A stretch of 56,162 nt of DNA, taken from JAPWJZ01 sp035626855 (GTDB lineage Bacteria > Pseudomonadota > Alphaproteobacteria > Micavibrionales > UBA2020). Location of the stretch: NCBI GenBank assembly GCA_035626855.1, contig DASPMW010000194.1:1-56162 (forward strand), read 5' to 3'. This document shows positions 50,072 to 56,162 of this stretch, piece by piece. Within the stretch, counting starts at the first letter, position 1, and every line of letters begins with the position of its first letter. The position numbers and the translations under genes were made by a program. Below the pieces are notes generated by a model. It saw only the letters and a program-made list of their open reading frames with translations, was not told the origin of the DNA and did no database searches.

Positions 50072-50530
50072 CTACCCAGGGCCTTTGTTTGCAAAAAACG
50101 CCTTGCGCTTTTCCTCTTCGACATAGGCTTCCTGCTTGCGCGCGTCTTCAAGCTTGATACTGGCGAGCCGGTTGTCGTCCTGCGCCTGCATATCCTTGCG
50201 GATCTGATCCTGTGTCGGAGGGGGCGCGGTGTTACTGTCGAGCAGCTTGCCGACGACGCCGAGCAAAGCAAGCCCGACCACAGCCTTCGTAAAACCACTG
50301 TTCGGGTTCCTGGAATAAACCTCGGCACCGCCGCCCAAGGTCTGCAGCATTGAATCGCCGGGACGCATTTGCGGCTGGCCCTTTCCCTCAAGCGCATTGA
50401 GCATGACGCCTGTGAGGATCGTGTCCCGCACAATCGAAAGCAGGCTGCTATTCGGCTTGCTGATCACGGAAGCGCTTGGGCCAACAGTTGACGTTGCGGA
50501 ATCACCGGGTACCATCGCTGATACAGACAT
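50072..50530 (-). CDS. Unknown protein, second gene of a two-gene unit
   Basis: 152 residues, Ser/Thr/Pro-rich N-terminus, a possible membrane or packing helix (~85-100, AVVGLALLGVVGKLL), and a charged C-terminus (DARKQEAYVEEEKRKAFF) that could form a helix. No signal peptide, no known domain. AGAGGA 6 bases before the ATG. Ends 3 bases from the end of the convergent TrmN6-like gene. It probably shares a transcript with the small gene 13 bases upstream. Confidence 0.68.
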   Translation of the reverse strand: MSVSAMVPGDSATSTVGPSASVISKPNSSLLSIVRDTILTGVMLNALEGKGQPQMRPGDSMLQTLGGGAEVYSRNPNSGFTKAVVGLALLGVVGKLLDSNTAPPPTQDQIRKDMQAQDDNRLASIKLEDARKQEAYVEEEKRKAFFANKGPG

Positions 50531-50543
50531 GATCGATCCTCTG

Positions 50544-50822
50544 TTAAGTCGCCGCGTACTGGTACGCGATGTTGGTCAAATGTTTCGGCGGGTTAGCCTG
50601 ATCAGTTACTTCAAGTAACCCGATCTCGTTCTTGTCGCGAAGCTTCTGGCAGATATAGGGGCTCAACCCACGCTCCGAATATAATAAATCCTGGTCCGTC
50701 ATCAGGTCGACCTTGCTCGCCCCCACTTTGAACATGATCGGCACGTTTTTCGGCAGCGGCCCATTAATGACCATCACAACATTGCCTGTAGCTCCGAAAA
50801 TGATGACGCTTTCAGAAATCAT
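50544..50822 (-). CDS. Unknown small protein, first gene of a two-gene unit
   Basis: 92 residues, soluble, beginning MISESVIIFGATGNVVMVING. It has a short beta-rich start and DLLYSERGLSPYICQKL with one cysteine. No family recognised. CAGGA lies about 8 bases before the ATG, TATAAT about 20 bases before it, and three pentamers with an 11-bp period immediately beyond that. It is the likely first gene of a regulated two-gene operon. Confidence 0.65.
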   Translation of the reverse strand: MISESVIIFGATGNVVMVINGPLPKNVPIMFKVGASKVDLMTDQDLLYSERGLSPYICQKLRDKNEIGLLEVTDQANPPKHLTNIAYQYAAT

Positions 50823-50841
50823 AATAAGTATCCTGCCCTAA

Positions 50842-50897
50842 ATTATACCACGAATTCTATGGCAAAAAACTTAAGGCGACGTTAAGTAGGTTGTAAG
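50842..50897 (-). promoter_or_regulatory. TATAAT -10 with upstream TTAAG/TTAAG/GTAAG repeats (11-bp period)
   Basis: Reading toward the gene at 50822: CTTAC-N6-CTTAA-N6-CTTAA (50897 down to 50871), then 23 bases, then TATAAT (50847-50842). The -35 position holds only GTTTTT, so activation by a bound regulator is plausible. The repeat unit and period match the sites beside the two-component system at 9.5-12.2 kb, although the orientation relative to the gene is reversed. Confidence 0.45.
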
Positions 50898-51250
50898 CAG
50901 TTTATCCCATTGTTATGTTTAGGAATATCGGATTTGTCTGCTTTAGTCGGGCGATACACTAAATAGGCCCGGCCTCGGACGGAATTCGCAGCCTCTAGCG
51001 CCCCATTTCACGTTGGCGACTATCTCGTTTAGTCGTCCTCAACGCACTACTCTCCACGTTCGCTTGCTTTCTTGACTTCGTTTTGCTCGAGCCCCGTGGA
51101 TCTCTAAAACGCATTGGATTTTTCGTCAGCTAAATCCTGCGAAATAGCCCTTCAATTTGAAAGATTTTATCTGCGTCTGGCGGGGCGCCGGACTTTGAAA
51201 ACAAGCCTTGTGGTGATAGTCTCTTGGTGTCAATTTTATTGGGAAATGCG
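50898..51250. other. Gene-free stretch before glyQ
   Basis: About 350 bases without a convincing protein gene. It contains a short hairpin CGACT-ATCTCGTTT-AGTCG (about 51018-51036), a GC-rich run GGCCCGGCCTCGGAC (50966-50980), and the glyQ start region with GGGA 10 bases before ATG. I recognised no T-box, riboswitch, tmRNA, 6S or RNase P RNA. An unrecognised small RNA is possible. Confidence 0.5.
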
Positions 51251-52174
51251 ATGTCGAACGCGAAGCCGCTTAGTTTTCAGAATCTTATCCTGACCCTTCA
51301 CCAATTCTGGTCGGACCAAGGTTGTCTCATCCTGCAGCCTTATGACATGGAGGTCGGCGCCGGCACCTTCCATCCGGCGACGACACTTCGCGCGCTTGGC
51401 ACCGAACCATGGAACGCGGCCTATGTCCAACCCTCGCGTCGCCCGACCGACGGGCGGTATGGCGAGAACCCGAACCGGCTGCAGCATTACTATCAGTATC
51501 AAGTTATCATGAAGCCCTCGCCTGAGAACATTCTTGATCTCTATCTCGAGAGCCTGAAGAAAATCGGCATTGATTCAAAATATCATGACATCCGCTTCGT
51601 CGAGGATGACTGGGAAAGCCCGACCCTCGGCGCCTGGGGCCTCGGTTGGGAGGTGTGGTGCGACGGCATGGAGGTCACGCAGTTCACCTACTTCCAACAG
51701 GTCGGCGGCATCGAATGCAATCCTGTTTCGGCTGAGATCACTTATGGGCTTGAGCGCCTCGCTATGTATATCCAGAACGTGAATAACGTCTACGACCTCG
51801 ACTTCAATGGCCGCGGCGTAAAATACGGCGACGTGTTCCTGCGCGCGGAGCAGGAATACTCGGCCCATAACTTCGAATTCGCGAACACCGATAAACTGAT
51901 GCAGCATTTCAAGGACGCGGAAGCAGAATGCAAATCGCTGCTGAACGTGCAATCCACGCATCCCTCCAACAACGGTCGCAAGGGCCTTGCCCTGCCCGCC
52001 TATGACCAGTGCCTGAAGGCCAGCCATCTCTTCAACCTCATGGATGCGCGTGGCGTCATTTCCGTTGTCGAGCGCCAAGCGTATATCGGCCGTGTGCGTG
52101 AATTGGCGAAAGGGTGCTGTGAAGCCTGGCTCGGCGTTTATGGCGACGAGCAAGTGAAGAAGGAGGCTGCATAA
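51251..52174 (+). CDS. glyQ: Glycine-tRNA ligase alpha subunit
   Basis: 307 residues. Motif-2-type ATP site and family words: LTLHQFWSDQGCLILQPYDMEVGAGTFHPATTLRALG, YVQPSRRPTDGRYGENPNRLQHYYQYQV, and GIECNPVSAEITYGLERLAMY. Charges tRNA-Gly with GlyS as an alpha2-beta2 enzyme. Start 51251 (MSNAKPLSF) is preferred to an in-frame start nine codons upstream. The stop is 1 base from the glyS ATG. Confidence 0.98.
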   Translation: MSNAKPLSFQNLILTLHQFWSDQGCLILQPYDMEVGAGTFHPATTLRALGTEPWNAAYVQPSRRPTDGRYGENPNRLQHYYQYQVIMKPSPENILDLYLESLKKIGIDSKYHDIRFVEDDWESPTLGAWGLGWEVWCDGMEVTQFTYFQQVGGIECNPVSAEITYGLERLAMYIQNVNNVYDLDFNGRGVKYGDVFLRAEQEYSAHNFEFANTDKLMQHFKDAEAECKSLLNVQSTHPSNNGRKGLALPAYDQCLKASHLFNLMDARGVISVVERQAYIGRVRELAKGCCEAWLGVYGDEQVKKEAA

Positions 52175-52175
52175 C

Positions 52176-54272
52176 ATGGCCGAGTTTCTCCTGGAACTTT
52201 TCTCTGAAGAAATCCCCGCACGTATGCAGGTGAAGGCGACGGAAGACCTTAAGGACCTTATTATCAAGGGCCTTACCGACAAGGGGCTGACGATCACAAA
52301 GGCCGAGGCGCATTCAACACCACGGCGCATTGCAGTTGTCGTGGACGGATTGCCCGAGCAGCAGCCCGACACCGTCGTCGAGAAAAAAGGTCCCCGCGTG
52401 GATGCTCAGGATCAGGCGCTGCAGGGCTTCCTCAAATCCATAAATCAACCCGACTTCTCAAAGTGCGTGAAGGAAGAGAACCAAAAAGGTACCTTCTGGT
52501 TCTATCGCGAAAATGTACAGGGACAACCCGTCGGAAAAGTGCTGACTACTGTCATCGAGGATGCGCTCAACAAAATGGCGTGGCCGAAATCGATGCGTTG
52601 GAAATCAAGCACCCGCCAGTGGGTGCGCCCGCTGCATAGTATCGTGGCGCTCTTCGGCGGTCATCCTGTCAACGTCAGTTTTGCTTTAGGCGGTGGAGAG
52701 ATGCCTGTCAGCGCCGGTAAATCGACGCAAGGACACCGTTTCCTTTCGTCAGGCAAGATAGAGGTGCTTGGCTTCGGCGACTACCGCGAAAAGCTGAAGA
52801 AAGCCCATGTGATGCTGACCCGCGAGGAACGCAAGGAAGTAATTTCAAAGCAATCGCAGGAATTGGCGAATAAAGCCGGACTGAAGATCCGCGAAGATGA
52901 AGCTTTGTTCGAGGAAATCGTCGGACTGGTCGAATGGCCGGTACCGCTGGTCGGGGAATTCGAGAAAGAATATCTCGATGTGCCGCAGGAAGTTCTGATT
53001 TCCACCATGCGTGGTAACCAGAAGTATATCGCGTTACTTGATGCCGGGGGAAAACTGTCGAACAAGTTTATTGTTGTCGCAAACATGATCACGGAAGACG
53101 GCGGTAAGCAGGTCGTCGCGGGGAACGAGAAAGTGCTGCGGGCGCGCCTTTCCGATGCGAAATTTTTCTGGGACCAGGACCGGCGTCAGAAATTGGAAAC
53201 CCGCCTGCCCGCTCTCGAGCAAATAACCTTTCACCAGAAACTCGGCACCGTGCGTGACCGCGTCTCGCGCTTGCATTCACTGGCTCAGGAAATAGCCGAA
53301 CTGCTTGGCTATGACGGCAAGCAGGCGGCCCGCGCCGCCGAACTCTGCAAAGCGGACCTGACATCCGGCGTCGTCTATCAATTCCCCGAGGTGCAGGGCA
53401 CCATGGGGCGCTATTACGCGCTTCACGACAAAGAAAAACCGGAGGTCGCGCAAGCGATTGCGGAGCATTACAAGCCTGTTGGCGCCAACGACGGGTGCCC
53501 CACAGCCCCTGTTTCAATCGCGGTGGCGCTCGCCGATAAACTGGACGCTCTGGTCGGCTTCTTCGCAATAGACGAGAAACCCACCGGCTCGAAGGATCCC
53601 TTTGCGCTGCGTCGTGCAGCACTCGGCATGATCCGCATAATCCTTGAGAACAAGCTCCGCATTTCGCTCTCCGTCCTGTTCAGGAAATCCTATCAGCTCT
53701 ATGCCGGCAAAATCAAAGGGCTGCGCCCCGAAGACGAAGTAACCAAAGACCTGACACAATTCTTCACCGAGCGCTTGAAGGTGGCGCTCAAGGATCAAGG
53801 CGTGCGGCACGACCTGATCGACGCGGTCTTTGCGGCGAAAGCAGATGACGATCTTACCCGTGTCGTCGCACGCGTTAACGCCGTACAGGACTTTGTCAGG
53901 ACGGAGGACGGAGTCAACCTGTTAGCGGGTTACAAGCGCGCGACAAATATCTTGCGCATCGAAGAAAAGAAGGACGGCAAGACTTATTCCGGCCGGGATG
54001 TGCAGGAAAATCTGCTAGGGGAACAACAGGAGAAAAACCTGTTCGCGGCGCTCGGGGCGTCTGGCGGCCAGATCAAGGCTGACCTGGCCAAGGAAGACTT
54101 TACGGCTGTTATGTCAGCCATGTCGGGAATGCGCGGCGCCGTGGACGCTTTCTTCGAAAAAATTCTTGTGAACGCGCCCGAACAAAACTTGCGCGCCAAC
54201 CGTTTAAGCATGCTGGCGGGCATCGCTGGAACGATGAACGAAGTCGCGGATTTTTCGAAGCTGGAGGGGTAA
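52176..54272 (+). CDS. glyS: Glycine-tRNA ligase beta subunit
   Basis: 698 residues, normal length. N-terminus MAEFLLELFSEEIPARM; central MRWKSSTRQWVRPLHSIVAL and PQEVLISTMRGNQKYIAL; HD-type region VYQFPEVQGTMGRYYA; LADKLDALVGFFAIDEKPTGSKDPFALRR; C-terminal anticodon-binding region. It recognises tRNA-Gly. Its TAA shares a base with the ATG of the next gene, so glyQ-glyS-ppdK are one unit. Confidence 0.98.
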   Translation: MAEFLLELFSEEIPARMQVKATEDLKDLIIKGLTDKGLTITKAEAHSTPRRIAVVVDGLPEQQPDTVVEKKGPRVDAQDQALQGFLKSINQPDFSKCVKEENQKGTFWFYRENVQGQPVGKVLTTVIEDALNKMAWPKSMRWKSSTRQWVRPLHSIVALFGGHPVNVSFALGGGEMPVSAGKSTQGHRFLSSGKIEVLGFGDYREKLKKAHVMLTREERKEVISKQSQELANKAGLKIREDEALFEEIVGLVEWPVPLVGEFEKEYLDVPQEVLISTMRGNQKYIALLDAGGKLSNKFIVVANMITEDGGKQVVAGNEKVLRARLSDAKFFWDQDRRQKLETRLPALEQITFHQKLGTVRDRVSRLHSLAQEIAELLGYDGKQAARAAELCKADLTSGVVYQFPEVQGTMGRYYALHDKEKPEVAQAIAEHYKPVGANDGCPTAPVSIAVALADKLDALVGFFAIDEKPTGSKDPFALRRAALGMIRIILENKLRISLSVLFRKSYQLYAGKIKGLRPEDEVTKDLTQFFTERLKVALKDQGVRHDLIDAVFAAKADDDLTRVVARVNAVQDFVRTEDGVNLLAGYKRATNILRIEEKKDGKTYSGRDVQENLLGEQQEKNLFAALGASGGQIKADLAKEDFTAVMSAMSGMRGAVDAFFEKILVNAPEQNLRANRLSMLAGIAGTMNEVADFSKLEG

Positions 54273-56162
54273 TGAAAACAGGAGCCAACACGGTGCTGAA
54301 ATCCGAGATACACACATCCGGCAAGTGGGTTTACAGCTTCGGCAAGACTTTGTGCGAGGGTGACGCCAGCCAGAAAAATCTTCTCGGAGGCAAGGGCGCA
54401 AACCTGGCGGAAATGAGCAAGATCGGCCTTCCCGTTCCTCCCGGCTTTGTCATGTCCACGGAGGTATGCACCTGGTTCTACCAGAATAACCAGTCCTACC
54501 CGGCGGATATCCAAGAGCAGGTGAATATCGGTCTTAAGCAACTGGAAACAGAAATCGGCGCCATCTTCGGGGACGTAAAGAAGCCCCTTTTGCTTTCCGT
54601 ACGTTCTGGCGCGCGGGTTTCGATGCCGGGCATGATGGATACCATCCTCAACCTCGGGCTCAACGATGTCACTGTAAAGGGACTCGCGGCATCAAGCGCC
54701 AATGAGCGCTTCGCCCAGGACTGCTATCGCCGCCTGATCCAAATGTATTCGGATGTTGTGCTTGGCGTCGATCACGACCTGTTCGAAGACATCCTGGATA
54801 CTTACAAACGCCGCAATGGACATAAGCAGGATACCGATATCCCGGCCGAAGGGCTGGCCGACATCGTCGAACAGTACAAAGCGCTTGTTCAGAAGCAGTC
54901 GGGCAAGCCCTTCCCGCAAGACCCACGCGAACAGTTGTGGGGCGCGATTGGCGCGGTCTTCAAGTCATGGATGACGCCCCGCGCGGTCACCTACCGCAAA
55001 ATTAATACGATTCCGGAGGAATGGGGCACTGCCGTTTGCGTTCAGGCGGTCGTCTTCGGGAATATGGGGGACGATTGCGGGACGGGCGTTGCCTTTACGC
55101 GGAACCCCTCGACCGGCGAAAACAAGTTCTACGGCGAATACCTGCTAAACGCACAAGGCGAAGATGTCGTCGCGGGAATACGCACCCCCCTCGAACTCGA
55201 CGACATGAAAAAAACCATGCCAGAAGTGTACGAGCAACTGGACGGCATCCGTCTCCAGCTCGAAAAACACTACAAGGACATGCAGGACATAGAGTTCACC
55301 ATCCAGAACAAAAAGCTCTACATGCTGCAAACCCGCAGCGGAAAACGCACCGCCGCGGCAGCGCTCAAGATTGCCGCCGATATGGTGAATGAAAAACTGA
55401 TTAGCCGGGAAGCGGCCATCAAGCGGATTAACCCCCAATCGCTTGACCAATTGCTGCACCCCACGATTGATGCCAAGGCAGCGAAGACCGTGCTGACACG
55501 CGGCCTTCCCGCCTCCCCGGGCGCTGCGACCGGTGCGGTTTGCTTTGATTCCGATGATGCGGAAAAACTTGCCAAGGATGGCACCAAACTCATCCTCTGC
55601 CGGACAGAAACAAGCCCCGAAGATATCCATGGCATGCACGCGGCGCAAGGGATTCTCACCTCGCGCGGCGGGATGACCAGCCACGCGGCGGTCGTCGCTC
55701 GCGGGATGGGCAAGCCATGCGTTTCCGGCGCCGGTGATGTCGTGATCGACATGAAGTCGAAAACCATGACGATAAAGGGCAAAGTCGTGAAGGAAGGCGA
55801 CCAGATTACGATCGATGGATCGACCGGCGACGTGCTGCTCGGGGCGGTCAAGATGCTGCAGCCAGCCCTTACCGGGGATTTTGAGACGCTGATGAAATGG
55901 GCGGATGATGTGCGCCGCCTGAAGGTCCGCGCAAATGCCGAAACCGCGCTTGATGCCGAGACGGCGCGCAAATTTGGGGCCGAGGGCATTGGTCTTTGCC
56001 GCACCGAGCATATGTTCTTCGACCCCGAGCGGATACTCTTCGTTCGGCAGATGATCCTTGCGGAAACTGCGGAAGACCGCCGCGCGGCCCTCGCAAAAAT
56101 CGAACCTCACCAGAAACAGGACTTCGTCAAGATTTTCAAGATCATGAAGGGCCTGCCGGTGA
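54272..56162 (+). CDS. ppdK: Pyruvate, phosphate dikinase, 5' part (runs off the window)
   Basis: 630 codons are visible of an enzyme of about 880-900 residues. Interconverts pyruvate + ATP + Pi with phosphoenolpyruvate + AMP + PPi, giving a reversible step between eno and the PDH complex. N-terminal ATP-grasp domain (LLGGKGANLAEMSKIGLPVPPGF, SVRSGARVSMPGMMDT, GVAFTRNPSTGENKFYGEY, MLQTRSGKRT) and the phosphohistidine domain GGMTSHAAVVARGMGKPCVSG with the catalytic His; the C-terminal TIM barrel begins with GIGLCRTEHMFF. The ATG overlaps the glyS stop by one base. The end is missing. Confidence 0.97.
   Translation, partial: MKTGANTVLKSEIHTSGKWVYSFGKTLCEGDASQKNLLGGKGANLAEMSKIGLPVPPGFVMSTEVCTWFYQNNQSYPADIQEQVNIGLKQLETEIGAIFGDVKKPLLLSVRSGARVSMPGMMDTILNLGLNDVTVKGLAASSANERFAQDCYRRLIQMYSDVVLGVDHDLFEDILDTYKRRNGHKQDTDIPAEGLADIVEQYKALVQKQSGKPFPQDPREQLWGAIGAVFKSWMTPRAVTYRKINTIPEEWGTAVCVQAVVFGNMGDDCGTGVAFTRNPSTGENKFYGEYLLNAQGEDVVAGIRTPLELDDMKKTMPEVYEQLDGIRLQLEKHYKDMQDIEFTIQNKKLYMLQTRSGKRTAAAALKIAADMVNEKLISREAAIKRINPQSLDQLLHPTIDAKAAKTVLTRGLPASPGAATGAVCFDSDDAEKLAKDGTKLILCRTETSPEDIHGMHAAQGILTSRGGMTSHAAVVARGMGKPCVSGAGDVVIDMKSKTMTIKGKVVKEGDQITIDGSTGDVLLGAVKMLQPALTGDFETLMKWADDVRRLKVRANAETALDAETARKFGAEGIGLCRTEHMFFDPERILFVRQMILAETAEDRRAALAKIEPHQKQDFVKIFKIMKGLPV

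Noticed and set aside
50995..51114. A 39-codon basic reading frame on the minus strand (MRFRDPRGSSKTKSRK...)
   Set aside because: The composition is intriguing, but there is no ribosome-binding site near the ATG and no supporting context. Could be revisited if the frame is conserved.
50940..51180. Possible tmRNA, 6S RNA, RNase P RNA or T-box leader before glyQ
   Set aside because: I looked on both strands for a tmRNA tag frame, RNase P core words and a T-box sequence and found none.
1..56162. CRISPR arrays, transposases, integrases and phage genes
   Set aside because: No regularly spaced repeat-spacer array, no transposase or integrase motif and no phage structural gene was seen anywhere in the window.

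Overview
The window reads as a GC-rich (roughly 60%) alphaproteobacterial chromosome segment. The evidence is the gene order: pyrG / eno / kdsA / ftsB, then pdhA-pdhB-pdhC-lpd-lipA-ratA-cinA-pgpA-ispDF, then ntrB-ntrC-ntrY-ntrX-trkA-dat-hfq-hflX and mazG. This is the arrangement known from Rhodospirillales-type and Micavibrio-like genomes. A bifunctional ispDF, an E1-beta subunit carrying its own lipoyl domain, and an ntrYX pair support the same assignment. The order or genus is an inference from synteny only.

Region by region. 1-9.1 kb: central metabolism and envelope (tpiA end, secG, pyrG, eno, kdsA, ftsB), with three members of one uncharacterised exported protein family beside tpiA and behind eno. 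9.1-19.7 kb: an accessory block that interrupts the usual ftsB-pdhA neighbourhood. It holds a rhodanese, a 40-residue acidic protein, an OmpR-type two-component system, an M23 peptidase divergent from an unknown exported protein, a DUF202/GNAT pair, a DUF3592-thioredoxin-like fusion, a PP2C-like phosphatase, and a low-GC two-gene module with an XRE-ImmA/IrrE metallopeptidase regulator. 19.7-29.6 kb: pyruvate dehydrogenase complex, lipoate synthesis, isoprenoid and phospholipid genes. 29.7-43 kb: nitrogen two-component systems, TrkA, a D-amino acid aminotransferase, Hfq/HflX, and several small proteins. 43-46.5 kb: a minus-strand operon joining a nicotianamine-synthase-like enzyme, a DapE-like peptidase, and acetyltransferases. 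46.5-56.2 kb: aldo/keto reductase, tRNA-Pro, polyprenyl synthase, a TrmN6-like methylase, an unknown two-gene unit, glyQS and the start of ppdK.

How the genes work together. Pyruvate from glycolysis (tpiA, eno, ppdK) feeds the PDH complex, whose lipoyl domains are supplied by lipA. KdsA, IspDF, IspB and PgpA supply envelope and quinone precursors. NtrBC/NtrYX with TrkA and Hfq/HflX form a regulatory block.

The strongest unlisted signal is a set of direct repeats, CTTAC-N6-CTTAC with an exact 11-bp period. They lie upstream of the two-component operon itself, the rhodanese, the acidic small protein (four tandem copies) and, in a degenerate three-copy form, the unknown pair at 50 kb. This looks like the binding site and local regulon of the response regulator at 11.5-12.1 kb. 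Second is the nicotianamine-synthase-like/DapE-like/GNAT operon with a Fur-box-like sequence upstream, a candidate small-molecule (possibly metal-chelator) pathway. Two copies of a ~100-bp double-hairpin element, plus other palindromic repeats, sit in the intergenic gaps.
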